A stretch of 64,000 nucleotides of DNA, from contig CAYVNW010000001.1 in the NCBI GenBank assembly GCA_964452915.1, positions 80,809 through 144,808 on the forward strand, read 5' to 3'. The number at the start of each line of letters is the position of its first letter. The stretch's first letter is position 1. The notes beneath the pieces were generated by a model. The model saw only the letters and a list, made by a program, of their open reading frames with translations, made no database searches and had not been told where the DNA came from. A program made the translations under genes and the position numbers. The DNA comes from Colivivens sp964452915. Lineage in GTDB: Bacteria > Bacteroidota > Bacteroidia > Bacteroidales > Bacteroidaceae. Below are positions 8,501-18,862 of the stretch, one piece after another.

Positions 8501-11500
8501 CTTAGGGAAATTGAAGGTAGGACGTGCATCTGCGGGCAGCGGAAAAACGTTCACCTTGACCGTTGAATACATAAGTCTCCTGATCATGAATCCGGAGAAC
8601 TACCGATATATCCTTGCCGTCACTTTCACGAACAAGGCTACAAACGAAATGAAGCACCGTATAATTGATACCCTGCACCTCTTAGGACAAGGCGACAAGA
8701 GTGCTGACAATTACCTTTCAAAACTGATGGAGAAAAGTAGAAAAAGTGCAGAGATTATCAGACAACAGTGTGCACAAGCACTGACACTCATATTGCATGA
8801 TTACAGTCGTTTCCGCATCGAGACGATAGACTCTTTCTTCCAAAGTATCATACGCGATTTGGCACGTGAGCTTAATCTTACAGCCAATCTGAAAGTTGAC
8901 CTCGATTCCGATGAGGCACTTGAGGATGCTGTGGGTCGCATGATTGAAGATATGAAGGTCGGAGATGACGTGTACAATGCCGTGCTTTCCTATGTGCAGG
9001 ATAACTTGAACGAACAAAATAAGAATTGGAAAATTGATACCGAAGTCATTCAGTTCAGCAAAAACATATATAACGAAAACTACCTTAAGGAAGAAAAAGC
9101 AATAAGCGAAAAGACAAGTGAGCCAGGTTTTTATGCTAAATACAAGTCCATGCTTTACAAAAAGCTCGACCAACTCGGACAAGACAGTAAGGCAAACGCA
9201 ATGGAATTCAATTCTTATATAAAAGAACATGGCTTCAATTCCACACATTTCATTAATGGAAAAAATGGAGTCTTTAGCTTTTTTCCAAAGATAACAGACG
9301 GCAAAAATCCAAAGATCCCTGCAGCTATAGAAAATGACTCGGGAGCCAGCTGGATGACAGACGAATCACTCGATGACCAACATTCGAGTTTCTACAGAGA
9401 GCTTATGGCTAATGAAATGCTCATTCGGAAAAAGACCGCCACTGTAAAAGCTGTACTCAAGCACCTAAACCAAATGAGTCTGTTAGGAAGTGTCGACAAG
9501 ACTTTGAGGAAGCTCAACAAAGAACACAACCGCTTCATTCTGGCTGACACCGCACACAAACTCAACGAAATTATCAGCGACAACGACATTCCATTTATAT
9601 ACGAGAAAGCATCATCATATTTCAAATACATCATGATCGATGAATTTCAAGATACAAGCGAACTGCAATGGCGAAATTTCATTCCTCTATTGAAAGAGTG
9701 TATTGCCAACGGAAACGTATGCATCATTGTAGGAGACGTTAAGCAAAGCATATACAGATGGAGAAATAGTGACTGGGGAATACTGAACGACATAAATACA
9801 GACCCGAACTTTAGCGGCGTGATTGATGAAGCAGACATGACTAAAGCACTTGACACCAACCATAGAAGTGACGAATATATCGTGACATTCAATAATAAAT
9901 TTTTCGTCAAAGCAGAAGAGGTTGTGGCAGAGCACTATTCTAAAGAATTTGGGAACAAAGAGCTAACAGATAAAATTCGGCGAGCCTACAGTTCTGTGAA
10001 ACAAAAGATTGACGACAGATATAAAGGCAAGGGATTTGTCGATATCATTGATATAACGAAAGATGAAAAAGAACTAGGAGCACAGACATCAAAAACAAAC
10101 AATGAGCAAGCATTTGACAAACTGATGCTTGAAGAACTTGAAAGCATGCTCCAACATCTCATTGATAAAAAGAATGTGAATGAAAGCGACATAGCCATAC
10201 TCACACGGTCAAACCGTGAACTGAAACTTGTGTCGGCATATATCAAGCAACACTTGCCAAAGGTGAAGATTGTAAGTGACGAAGCATTTCAACTCGACTC
10301 ATCCGAGGCTGTGAATATGCTGATACTTGCTATGCAAGTGGTTGCAGGTTACAACCCAAAGAAATACACACAAGAACAAAAGCCTCTTAATATGTTCCTG
10401 TGTGCAACACTCGCCTACCGATACCAAAATCTGATTGTCGGCAATTCGTCAATCATCTCACATCTCGAACAATGTATGCAAGCCAAAGCTGACGAATTGA
10501 AACAGATGTTGCCAAAGCAATTCTTTACTGACATTGCAGAAATGCAGACACTTCCTGTGTATGAACTATGCGAAAGGCTATTTAACCAATTCCAGCTTTA
10601 TCGCCTCAAGGGACAGTCGGCCTACCTATTCTACTTTATGGATGAAGTGGCGGCATTCTCAAGAGACAATTCATCAAACATCAGTAGCTTTATTGATTAC
10701 TGGAACGACAAACTTCACTCAAAGACCATACCTTCAAACAGTTCCAGCGGTATACAACTTATGACAATCCATAAGTCGAAGGGCTTGGAATTCCATACTG
10801 TAATCATTCCGTTCTGTAATTGGGAAATGGGAGGTAGCGGAACAATCCTCTGGTGCAAATCAGACGATGCCAACAAACTTCCACTGACGCCAATCTATTT
10901 CAATAAAGGTCTGACAAACACAGACTTTAAAAAGGAATATGAGGTTGAAGAACTCAAAAACTACGTTGACAATCTTAACCTCCTTTACGTTGCTTTTACT
11001 CGTGCCTCACATAACTTAATTGTACTGACTGGAAAAAAAGTCAAACGCTACAGTGTATACGATGTAATAAAAAGTGTAACAGAGGCATCTAAATTAGTTC
11101 TATCAGGCAACATAATAGCATCAGACCAAAAGAAAGATTTATCTAAGGGTACAAAGAGCGATATAACAGTGGACTTTGTCAACACAGAATTAATCCCTGA
11201 GTTCAGACAATCGAACAAGTCAAAAGAATTTGTATATGATGAAGACAATCCAGAAGATAACAGGGCAACATACATTAAAAAGGGACTTGTGGTGCATAAG
11301 GTATTTGAGATGATACAAAATGAGGATGACATACCACAAGCACTCAGGACACTCGAACAGGATGGTGTAATGCAAGACAAAACTTTCTACGAAGAAATTA
11401 AGACATTCGTTACTGACGCACTAAAAGACAGCAGAGTAAGAGACTGGTTCGCTCCGAAATGGAACGTTATGAACGAATGCGACTTTATAATGAATAAAGG

Positions 11501-11702
11501 TGGAATCGCCAAAACCAGTCGCCCCGACAGAGTCATATACGACGATAACGAGACTATAGTAATCGACTACAAAACAGGCAAGCCACTCGGCATTCACAAA
11601 ACACAAGTGCAAAACTATATGCGTCAACTCAAACTTATGGGAATGCCAAACGTACACGGTTTCTTATGGTATATGAAAGAAAATAAAATACAGCCTATCT
11701 AA
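8493..11702 (+). CDS. UvrD-family helicase/nuclease, AddA (RecB-like) subunit
   Basis: 1069 residues. Superfamily 1A helicase motifs: Walker A ASAGSGKTF at residues 12-20, motif II MIDEFQDTSE near residue 382, motif III VGDVKQSIYRWR near 418, motif V IHKSKGLEFHT near 757 and motif VI LLYVAFTRAS near 830. The C-terminus holds a PD-(D/E)xK nuclease, with RPDRVIYDDN and IDYKTGKP at about 1007-1029. With the AddB-like protein 11 bases downstream it should form the AddAB/RecBCD-like end-processing complex that loads RecA for double-strand break repair. Its start overlaps the upstream glycosyltransferase stop (ATGACTGA). Confidence 0.92.
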   Translation: MTDLGKLKVGRASAGSGKTFTLTVEYISLLIMNPENYRYILAVTFTNKATNEMKHRIIDTLHLLGQGDKSADNYLSKLMEKSRKSAEIIRQQCAQALTLILHDYSRFRIETIDSFFQSIIRDLARELNLTANLKVDLDSDEALEDAVGRMIEDMKVGDDVYNAVLSYVQDNLNEQNKNWKIDTEVIQFSKNIYNENYLKEEKAISEKTSEPGFYAKYKSMLYKKLDQLGQDSKANAMEFNSYIKEHGFNSTHFINGKNGVFSFFPKITDGKNPKIPAAIENDSGASWMTDESLDDQHSSFYRELMANEMLIRKKTATVKAVLKHLNQMSLLGSVDKTLRKLNKEHNRFILADTAHKLNEIISDNDIPFIYEKASSYFKYIMIDEFQDTSELQWRNFIPLLKECIANGNVCIIVGDVKQSIYRWRNSDWGILNDINTDPNFSGVIDEADMTKALDTNHRSDEYIVTFNNKFFVKAEEVVAEHYSKEFGNKELTDKIRRAYSSVKQKIDDRYKGKGFVDIIDITKDEKELGAQTSKTNNEQAFDKLMLEELESMLQHLIDKKNVNESDIAILTRSNRELKLVSAYIKQHLPKVKIVSDEAFQLDSSEAVNMLILAMQVVAGYNPKKYTQEQKPLNMFLCATLAYRYQNLIVGNSSIISHLEQCMQAKADELKQMLPKQFFTDIAEMQTLPVYELCERLFNQFQLYRLKGQSAYLFYFMDEVAAFSRDNSSNISSFIDYWNDKLHSKTIPSNSSSGIQLMTIHKSKGLEFHTVIIPFCNWEMGGSGTILWCKSDDANKLPLTPIYFNKGLTNTDFKKEYEVEELKNYVDNLNLLYVAFTRASHNLIVLTGKKVKRYSVYDVIKSVTEASKLVLSGNIIASDQKKDLSKGTKSDITVDFVNTELIPEFRQSNKSKEFVYDEDNPEDNRATYIKKGLVVHKVFEMIQNEDDIPQALRTLEQDGVMQDKTFYEEIKTFVTDALKDSRVRDWFAPKWNVMNECDFIMNKGGIAKTSRPDRVIYDDNETIVIDYKTGKPLGIHKTQVQNYMRQLKLMGMPNVHGFLWYMKENKIQPI

Positions 11703-11713
11703 AACGACTTAAG

Positions 11714-14700
11714 ATGAGAACATTTTTGAATACAGTCGCAGAAGACATGGTTAAGATTGCCAACGCACATTATAATGGGCAACTTAATGAAATAACAGTA
11801 ATATTCCCTAATAAAAGGGCAAGCCTGTTCTTAAACCAAGAACTCATGAAGTATGTCAATCCTCCATTTTGGGCTCCCCATTACTGTACAATCACCGAGT
11901 TGTTCCAGTCACTCAGCACACTTACCATTGCCGACCCCGTACTCCTTATATATTATTTATATCAAGCATACAAGAATGTTACCGGCAACCAAGAAACGTT
12001 CGACCAGTTTTACTCTTGGGGTGAAGTTCTCTTAAACGACTTTGAAGACATTGACAACAACATGGTAGATGCAAACAAGTTGTTTATCAACATAACAGAT
12101 ATTGAAGAACTCACAGGATTCCAATATATAGACAAAGAACAGGAGCAAGCAATAAGGAAACTATTCAACAGTTTCAGTACAGAGACAACCACCCAGCTGC
12201 ATGAACGCTATCTGAAGATGTGGAAAGCCATGCCAGACATCTACAAAGAGTTTAAATTTCTGCTTCGTCAACAACACTATGCTTATGCAGGAATGCTAAA
12301 ACGTGATGTAGCCGAGAATATTAAAGAAGGCAAGGTAGCAGAGGGCACAGAACATATTCTATACAATAAGTACCGACATTCATGCATCGTGGGCTTCAAT
12401 GTGCTGAACGAAACAGAAAAGGCTCTTTTTAAGCATGTGCAAACAGCCTATGACGCATATTTCTATTGGGATTATGATGAAGTGTACAAAGACAATCCGG
12501 CATTTGAGGCAGGTGCTTTCATAAGCGATAACATTAAGATGTTTGGAAACAGGCTGAGCGATCCAAACAACTATAGCAATTTGCATACAAAGAAAGACAT
12601 ACATTTTGTAGCATCTGCTACTGACAGCGCACAATGCAGATACGCAGGACAATGGCTTGAACAAAGATTAGGACCTGATGCACAACTAAGCAAGACAGCC
12701 ATTGTGCTTTGCGATGAACAAATTCTACAACCAATGCTACATTCAATTCCGGCTACTTATGGAGGAAACAAACCTACACTGCTCAACATCACCATGGGAT
12801 ATCCAATGCAAGAGACACCAATTGCCAGTTTCGTCACATCAATACTCGAACTCATTTTCCGAGGGTGGCGACCTAAGACTAATAAATCGCAAACAGGCAA
12901 ATGGAGATATACATATGTTGATAAGGTGCTAAAGCACCCGTATACCATGATGATGAATAAAGATGATGCATTATCAATTATTTCCAACTTTAAAAAGAAC
13001 AACACCATATACCCGAATCAAAATGAACTTAAAGGATATTTCATCGAAGATATATTTAAAGAACCGGCAAATGATATTGCAGGAAATATAAGGCATGTAG
13101 CGGAACTCGTTAAGGCTGTCGCTATGAAAGTATCAAATCATCACAAAAGTATTGACTCCTTGTATGCAGAATCTATATTCAACACATGGACCATCCTCAA
13201 CCGGTTTCAAGATTTAATGGAGAATCATGGATTGGAATTCGACACACCTGAGACACTTATCCGCTTAATACGCCAAGCCATTTCAGCCGAGACAGTTGCA
13301 TTCCACGGAGAACCTGCTGTCGGAATACAAATGATGGGTATACTTGAAACACGTAACCTTGACTTTGACAATGTTATAATGCTATCGGTGAATGAGGGTA
13401 TATTACCTAAATCGGGACACTCAACGTCATTTATATTGAATTTCTTGCGAGAAGCTTATGGCATGACCACCCAGAAACGTCAGACAAGCCTTTACGCATA
13501 CTACTTCTATAGGTTGATACAACGTGCACAGCATGTAACATTGGTTTACAACAATGCGACAGAAGGATTAAACAGAGGAGAAATGAGCCGCTTCATGATG
13601 CAATTAAAATACGAAAAAGGCTCTATTCTCTCTGAAGAGACTGCGATACAAGAATACGTGCTGTCGCCTGACAGTCTGTCGGATCTAAAAACAGAAAGTT
13701 CACAACAGGAATCCACCACAACAGAGCCAGAAGAATTCCGTGTAAGCAAATCAAGTGAGAAGGTATGTAGGAAACTTAACCAAATAACAAAACTTTCTCC
13801 ATCAGCACTTAACACCTATCTCGATTGCCCACTTCGTTTTTACTTGCAATATGTATGTGGCTACCACGAAGAAGACGAAATTAGTGAGAATGTGGCAGAC
13901 AATGTCTTCGGAAGTATATTCCACAGAGCAATGGAATACTTCTACAATAAATATAAAGGACAGACACTCGATGCGGAATTCTACAAAAATTATGTGGAGG
14001 GAACTCCCAACGGTAAGTATAAGATAACAGAACAAGGCAAGTATAACATACGACGCTGCGTGGACAAAGGTTTTGCAGAAGAGATGTTCAAGGTTCCTAA
14101 GGACGATGTCACGAACAATCGATTCACACTGGAACTTAACGGTACACAACTGCTGAACCACGAGGTAATTGCCAGATATGTAGAAAAGCAAATCATCAAT
14201 GACTTCCAAGTAAGTCCTCTAATAATATTAGAGCAAGAAACACCACACTATACCGGCTTTACGTTTACATCAGAATGTGTGAATCGTAAAATAAAGATTG
14301 GCGGTATCATCGACAGAGAGGACATTGTAACAATCGACGGAACAAAACAACACAGAATTGTAGATTACAAAACATCTTCGCGTCAGCAAACAACAGCGTC
14401 AATTGAAAATCTATTCATACCACACGACAAACGTTCTGGCTACATTTTTCAAGCGTTTTACTATTGTGAGGTGATCATGAACGAATTAGCAAGCAAAGAC
14501 GTACCAGTGTTGGCACCAACGTTGTTGTACATCAAACTGAGCCAAAATCCAAAAGAATCATCAATTAAGGTGGGCCAAGAGTTCATTACCGATTATAAAT
14601 CGCAATGTCATACTGAATTTGCGGAGAGTCTTAAATTACTACTCACGAGTATTTTCGACACCTCTGGCAAGTTCTTTCCTGCGAGCAATGACTACAGCTG

Positions 14701-14761
14701 CAAGTTTTGCCCGTTCAAGGCTATATGTAATAAGGAAAATAAAGAAACCACTTGGAAGTAA
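11714..14761 (+). CDS. AddB-like PD-(D/E)xK nuclease subunit with iron-sulfur cysteines
   Basis: 1015 residues. The N-terminus has FPNKRASLF where AddB keeps a degenerate helicase ATP site; no Walker A GKT/S is seen, consistent with an inactive helicase domain. The C-terminal nuclease has GGIIDREDIV and RIVDYKTSS near residues 865-890. Four cysteines that frame AddB nuclease domains are present: one in YLDCPLRFYLQYVCG near residue 702 and three in CKFCPFKAIC near residues 995-1005, which by family knowledge bind a 4Fe-4S cluster. It partners with the AddA-like protein immediately upstream. A strong terminator follows. Confidence 0.9.
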   Translation: MRTFLNTVAEDMVKIANAHYNGQLNEITVIFPNKRASLFLNQELMKYVNPPFWAPHYCTITELFQSLSTLTIADPVLLIYYLYQAYKNVTGNQETFDQFYSWGEVLLNDFEDIDNNMVDANKLFINITDIEELTGFQYIDKEQEQAIRKLFNSFSTETTTQLHERYLKMWKAMPDIYKEFKFLLRQQHYAYAGMLKRDVAENIKEGKVAEGTEHILYNKYRHSCIVGFNVLNETEKALFKHVQTAYDAYFYWDYDEVYKDNPAFEAGAFISDNIKMFGNRLSDPNNYSNLHTKKDIHFVASATDSAQCRYAGQWLEQRLGPDAQLSKTAIVLCDEQILQPMLHSIPATYGGNKPTLLNITMGYPMQETPIASFVTSILELIFRGWRPKTNKSQTGKWRYTYVDKVLKHPYTMMMNKDDALSIISNFKKNNTIYPNQNELKGYFIEDIFKEPANDIAGNIRHVAELVKAVAMKVSNHHKSIDSLYAESIFNTWTILNRFQDLMENHGLEFDTPETLIRLIRQAISAETVAFHGEPAVGIQMMGILETRNLDFDNVIMLSVNEGILPKSGHSTSFILNFLREAYGMTTQKRQTSLYAYYFYRLIQRAQHVTLVYNNATEGLNRGEMSRFMMQLKYEKGSILSEETAIQEYVLSPDSLSDLKTESSQQESTTTEPEEFRVSKSSEKVCRKLNQITKLSPSALNTYLDCPLRFYLQYVCGYHEEDEISENVADNVFGSIFHRAMEYFYNKYKGQTLDAEFYKNYVEGTPNGKYKITEQGKYNIRRCVDKGFAEEMFKVPKDDVTNNRFTLELNGTQLLNHEVIARYVEKQIINDFQVSPLIILEQETPHYTGFTFTSECVNRKIKIGGIIDREDIVTIDGTKQHRIVDYKTSSRQQTTASIENLFIPHDKRSGYIFQAFYYCEVIMNELASKDVPVLAPTLLYIKLSQNPKESSIKVGQEFITDYKSQCHTEFAESLKLLLTSIFDTSGKFFPASNDYSCKFCPFKAICNKENKETTWK

Positions 14762-14764
14762 GCA

Positions 14765-14799
14765 AAAGGATGGACCGCGATTATACCGGTCCATCCTTT
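14765..14799. terminator. Bidirectional intrinsic terminator between addB and the TM2 gene
   Basis: A 13-bp perfect stem: AAAGGATGGACCG (14765-14777) with CGGTCCATCCTTT (14787-14799), 9-base loop, followed on the plus strand by ATATTTTTC and preceded by A residues that read as T on the minus strand. It lies between convergent genes. Confidence 0.85.
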
Positions 14800-14822
14800 A
14801 TATTTTTCAACTTAAAGCCATC

Positions 14823-15074
14823 TTACTGTGCTTGAGCAGAACAGTCGTGTTTCTTTACATACTTCTCATTGAATTCCTCGTCGTCCTTGCATTTCAGATA
14901 CTTCACCATTTCTACAAGTGAGAGAATCCAAATGATGATACCACCCAATCCACAAGTAATAAGGGTTACAATAAGATAAATGAGTCCACGCTTTGTGTTA
15001 CCAATGTAGAATTCATGAATACCGTAAGTTCCCAAAAAGAAAGCCAAAACGGCTGCGACTACTTTACTTTTCAT
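14823..15074 (-). CDS. Small TM2-domain membrane protein
   Basis: 83 residues. The TM2 pattern is clear: a first membrane helix VVAAVLAFFLGTYGIHEFY (about 4-22) with G-x-H-x-FY, the turn IGNTKRGL, and a second helix ending GGIIIWILSLVEM, with the charged tail that follows in many bacterial members. The function of bacterial TM2 proteins is not known. It is divergent from the 93-residue membrane protein gene at 15218; the spacer is extremely A/T rich with homopolymer runs. A good promoter lies about 45 bases upstream of the ATG. Confidence 0.9.
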   Translation of the reverse strand: MKSKVVAAVLAFFLGTYGIHEFYIGNTKRGLIYLIVTLITCGLGGIIIWILSLVEMVKYLKCKDDEEFNEKYVKKHDCSAQAQ

Positions 15075-15116
15075 GTTGATTATTATTTAATTATTAAAAA
15101 AATTTTGTTCTACACG

Positions 15117-15145
15117 CAAAGATATATAAAAAATTTTTTTTCAAA
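15117..15145 (-). promoter_or_regulatory. Bacteroidota-type promoter for the TM2 gene
   Basis: Minus strand TTTG (15145-15142), 17 bases of mostly A and T, then TATCTTTG (15124-15117); ATG at 15074. Confidence 0.6.
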
Positions 15146-15186
15146 CAAAACTTTCAAAAAAAAAAGTCTGTCTACCTGTTTTTTTT

Positions 15187-15194
15187 TATCTTTG
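15187..15194 (+). promoter_or_regulatory. -7 type box for the 93-residue membrane protein gene
   Basis: TATCTTTG at 15187-15194, 24 bases before the ATG at 15218; no clear -33 element. Confidence 0.5.
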
Positions 15195-15217
15195 CATACA
15201 AATCGAATTATGTAAAG

Positions 15218-15499
15218 ATGAAACTACTGCAAAACAATAACGAAATCATACAATTCCTCATTAATTTCTTTCTCCTTGAAGTCTTGGGGCAAGCAGCTGT
15301 GTTCATCCTACAAATCATATTTAGATTCTTTGGAATGCCACAATTATATATCTTCTGCCATTCCACACCACATTTCAGACAAATACTTTTTACTGTACTG
15401 CTCATAATCGCTATCATTATAAGTGTAGCCAGCATCCTGCGCAACAGCCATAGACGTCAAGAAACAGACAAAAGCGATAATGAGAAAGAAACTGAATGA
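15218..15499 (+). CDS. Small hypothetical membrane protein (93 residues)
   Basis: I do not recognise a family. It begins MKLLQNNNEIIQFLINFF and has one hydrophobic stretch at about residues 12-38 and a second, LFTVLLIIAIIISVASIL at about 56-73, then a hydrophilic Arg/Lys/Glu/Asp tail likely in the cytoplasm. A promoter box 24 bases upstream and the clean tail-to-tail fit to the radical SAM gene (8-base gap) support it being real. It shares its upstream region with the TM2 gene, but nothing shows a common role. Confidence 0.65.
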   Translation: MKLLQNNNEIIQFLINFFLLEVLGQAAVFILQIIFRFFGMPQLYIFCHSTPHFRQILFTVLLIIAIIISVASILRNSHRRQETDKSDNEKETE

Positions 15500-15507
15500 T
15501 AAATATC

Positions 15508-16422
15508 TCAGCAACGTTCTCTTAATTTCTTTTTGACCAACTCTACGAACTCATAGTTTTTCAAACCCCAACCAGGTTGCGCAAGTAAACTTGCAGGAGA
15601 TTGACTTACAAACCTTTCGAACACCATGTCTTCGCGAGTATGATTTATGAAGTCTACCACAAGGTCTGCATATTCATCTGCAGTGAAACGTATAAAATCA
15701 TGAGGATTGGCATTGAACTCCTCTGCCATGCGAGTACCTTTTATCAATTGCAGTTGATGAAGTTTCAAGGTAGTAATCGGTAATTCAGAAATGATTTCCG
15801 CTTCACGTACCATGTCATCACGGCTTTCGCCTGGAAGACCAAGTATAAGATGTGCTCCTACAAAAATGCCACGGCGTGCAGTTTCCTCTACAGCATTACA
15901 TGTACAGTTGAAATCGTGCCCACGATTAATTCTTCGCAATGTACGGTCGTAGACACTCTCTATTCCGTATTCCATGATAAGGAACACACGCTCGTTTATC
16001 TCGCATAAATAATCAAGCAGCCTGTCATCCACACAATCAGGACGAGTTCCGATAACCAGTCCAACAACGTCATCCACATGCAAAGCTTCCTCATATTTAC
16101 TTCGGATTTCAGTTAAGTCTCCATAAGTGTTTGTGTATGCCTGAAAATACGCAAGATACTTCATGTCAGGATATTTCTTACCAAAAAAAATCTTGCCTTC
16201 TTCTATCTGACGTCTGATGGACTTGTCACTCTTGCAATACTCAGGATTAAAGGTTTGGTTATTGCAATAGGTACATCCCCCCACCCCCACACGACCATCA
16301 CGATTAGGACATGTGAAACCGGCGTTGACAGATATTTTCTGCGCCTTGAAGCCTAATTGAGAATAAAGCCAAGGACCAAAATCCATATACTCACATCTTC
16401 TTTTAATAAAATCACTCGTCAT
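15508..16422 (-). CDS. YhcC-type radical SAM protein (TIGR01212 family)
   Basis: 304 residues from the ATG at 16422; the frame is open 18 bases further to a TTG but the ATG fits the family start. The radical SAM cysteines appear as C-x11-C-x2-C in CPNRDGRVGVGGCTYC near residues 38-53, an extended spacing typical of the YhcC group rather than the usual C-x3-C. Later motifs include YFQAYTNTYG, GTRPDC and HLILGLPGE. The role of the group is not established; an RNA- or protein-modifying function is often supposed. Cytoplasmic. Confidence 0.88.
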   Translation of the reverse strand: MTSDFIKRRCEYMDFGPWLYSQLGFKAQKISVNAGFTCPNRDGRVGVGGCTYCNNQTFNPEYCKSDKSIRRQIEEGKIFFGKKYPDMKYLAYFQAYTNTYGDLTEIRSKYEEALHVDDVVGLVIGTRPDCVDDRLLDYLCEINERVFLIMEYGIESVYDRTLRRINRGHDFNCTCNAVEETARRGIFVGAHLILGLPGESRDDMVREAEIISELPITTLKLHQLQLIKGTRMAEEFNANPHDFIRFTADEYADLVVDFINHTREDMVFERFVSQSPASLLAQPGWGLKNYEFVELVKKKLRERC

Positions 16423-16534
16423 ACCACAAAAGAATTGCAACGTAACTACTTGATATCGATTTGCAGCTTATATTATTATCAGACAAAGATAAATAAAATA
16501 ACAGAAACAGGCATGGTAGATTGCCAAAAATAAT

Positions 16535-16542
16535 TAACTTTG
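16535..16542 (+). promoter_or_regulatory. -7 type box for the GT2-DUF4922 operon
   Basis: TAACTTTG at 16535-16542, 25 bases before the ATG at 16568. No TTG at the standard spacing. Confidence 0.5.
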
Positions 16543-16567
16543 CACTACATTCTGCAAATTCATAAAT

Positions 16568-18862
16568 ATGAAGACCATTGATTGTTTTATTCCATACACT
16601 GACGTTGAGACGACGACTAAAAACGTTGAGCAATTCAAAGCGTCAAGTATTGTAAAAGACGTGTTTCTCTTGGCAAGAGACACTACACTACCTCATATCA
16701 GCGGATGCAACATTCTGTTTATTGATAACTTAGAGAGTTCTGCCACACTTCGGCAGATGGCACTTGTGTCACAAGCAGACTTTGTGGCAATTTATAGCAA
16801 GTATACACCTATAAATATGGGGTATAAAGCCTTCGAACGCGCAATGACTGTAGCCGATGACAATGACGCAAGCATGATCTACAGTGATTTTTATGTTATA
16901 AAAGACGGAATTAAAGAGAAGGTACAAGCAAATCCTTACCAAACAGGAAGCGTACGCAACGACTTTGATTTCGGTTCACTTCGAATTGTTCGCACATCAC
17001 TTCTGAAAGCGTGTGAGGAAGAGTTCAGAAACAACCAGTGGAAATTTGCTGCCTTATATGAACTTACTTTGTTTGCGAGCAGACAAGGAGGCATATTCCA
17101 TTTAAATGAAAGTCTGTATACCGAAATAGATACAGACTTAAGGAAAAGCGGAGAGAAGCAATTCGATTACGTGGATCCACGTAATCAAGAAGTGCAATTT
17201 GAGATGGAACAGGTGTGTACCGAACATCTCCGGCTCATTAACGCATACGTAAGCCCCGATGATGTTACCGACACAGTAGTTGAAAGTGGAACTTTCAAAT
17301 ATGAGGTGTCTGTAATTATACCAGTAAAAAATCGTGCCAAGACCATTGAAGACGCTGTGATGTCGGCTTTATCCCAAGTAGCAGATTTCAGGTTCAACGT
17401 AATTGTTGTCGACAATCATTCTGACGATGGTACAACCGATATAATAAGTAAACTTGCCAATTACGATCCACGCGTTGTTCACATAATTCCTGAGCGTGAC
17501 GATTTGGGCATCGGTGGATGCTGGGATCTTGCCGTTAACGACGTAAACTGTGGGCGATTCGCAGTACAACTTGACTCCGACGACTTATATGCTCGCGAAT
17601 ACACACTTCAAAAAATTGTAGATACATTCTATAAAGAAAAATGTGCAATGGTAATAGGTTCTTACCGCATGTGCGACTTATTCTTGAAAACTCTTCCACC
17701 TGGTACTATCGACCACAAGGAATGGACTGCCGAGAACGGTCGTAACAATGCACTTAGAGTCAACGGACTTGGTGCTCCACGCGCCTTTTATACACCTTTG
17801 CTACGACGCATCTGTGTACCAAACACATGCTATGGAGAAGATTATGCACTTGGACTTGCTTTCTCCCGTTCTCACAAAATTGGACGTATCTTTGAAGAAA
17901 TATATCTATGTAGACGATGGGGAGGCAATTCAGACGCTGCACTGACAACCGAACAAGTGAACCGTAACAATTATTATAAGGATACACTACGCACCATAGA
18001 AATCGCAGCTCGCCAGAAAATCAACGCATTTTGGGAAGGACATGCCACACAACAAGACGCAGACGCATTCTTTGAGTCGCAAATGAAAACGTGGGGAGAA
18101 GTAGCCAAACGATATAACGATCTTGAAGCAATACACACTAAAAACTTAGAGATCAATGGTAAGCAAGTTACTATACAGTTCAATTCTTCCAGAATCATAT
18201 CTACAGGTGCAGACACCAATACACAAGCAATAAAACATCGTCCATGCTTCCTTTGTGACGATAATCGCCCTGACGAACAAGTAGGACTTGCTATGAACGA
18301 ACGATTCCAATTGTTGGTGAATCCTTTCCCTGTTCTTAAAAAGCATTTTACTATTGCACTGCGCACCCACCAACCTCAACAAATACGTCCATACTTCAGA
18401 GACATGCTGCAGATTGCAAATTCACTGACCGATATGTTCATTTTCTACAACGGACCGCATTGCGGAGCATCTGCTCCTGATCACATGCACTTTCAAGCAG
18501 GACCAAAAGAGCAATTGAATCCAGACGGTTATCTCAGCAAGGCAATTGAAATTCGAAGTAAAGATATTGATGAAGTTTGCCAATTATTCAACGGTACTTA
18601 CGACAGCATGCTGGTAAGAGAGGGCGAATATGAACCGCGAATGAATGTGTTGGCATGGAAAGATAATGACGAATACGTTTGCGTGGTATTTCCACGCAAG
18701 CAACACCGTCCGAGCTGTTACTACGCTGAAGGTGAAAAAGGATTACTGGTAAGCCCAGGAGCTCTCGACATGATGGGACTAATCATTACACCACGAGCAG
18801 GTGATTTCAACAAAATCACCGCACAGGATGTTGAGGATATATTAAAGGAGTGCGGCGAATGA
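16568..18862 (+). CDS. Glycosyltransferase family 2 protein fused to a DUF4922 (HIT/GalT-like) domain
   Basis: 764 residues in three parts. Residues 1-240 look like a degenerate GT-A domain (ASMIYSDFYVIKDG) without clear metal ligands. Residues 244-480 are a full GT2 domain: VSVIIPVKNRAKTI, VVDNHSDDGT and QLDSDDLYAREY near 335. Residues 520-764 match DUF4922, a member of the HIT/GalT nucleotidyltransferase-phosphorylase superfamily: RPCFLCDDNRP near 554 and the nucleotide-binding histidine signature HMHFQ near 637. The fusion suggests an enzyme that both transfers sugars and makes or breaks a nucleotide-sugar or dinucleotide bond; that is inference. The SpoIID-domain gene starts inside its stop codon (ATGA), and an AmpG-like permease follows. 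Confidence 0.85.
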   Translation: MKTIDCFIPYTDVETTTKNVEQFKASSIVKDVFLLARDTTLPHISGCNILFIDNLESSATLRQMALVSQADFVAIYSKYTPINMGYKAFERAMTVADDNDASMIYSDFYVIKDGIKEKVQANPYQTGSVRNDFDFGSLRIVRTSLLKACEEEFRNNQWKFAALYELTLFASRQGGIFHLNESLYTEIDTDLRKSGEKQFDYVDPRNQEVQFEMEQVCTEHLRLINAYVSPDDVTDTVVESGTFKYEVSVIIPVKNRAKTIEDAVMSALSQVADFRFNVIVVDNHSDDGTTDIISKLANYDPRVVHIIPERDDLGIGGCWDLAVNDVNCGRFAVQLDSDDLYAREYTLQKIVDTFYKEKCAMVIGSYRMCDLFLKTLPPGTIDHKEWTAENGRNNALRVNGLGAPRAFYTPLLRRICVPNTCYGEDYALGLAFSRSHKIGRIFEEIYLCRRWGGNSDAALTTEQVNRNNYYKDTLRTIEIAARQKINAFWEGHATQQDADAFFESQMKTWGEVAKRYNDLEAIHTKNLEINGKQVTIQFNSSRIISTGADTNTQAIKHRPCFLCDDNRPDEQVGLAMNERFQLLVNPFPVLKKHFTIALRTHQPQQIRPYFRDMLQIANSLTDMFIFYNGPHCGASAPDHMHFQAGPKEQLNPDGYLSKAIEIRSKDIDEVCQLFNGTYDSMLVREGEYEPRMNVLAWKDNDEYVCVVFPRKQHRPSCYYAEGEKGLLVSPGALDMMGLIITPRAGDFNKITAQDVEDILKECGE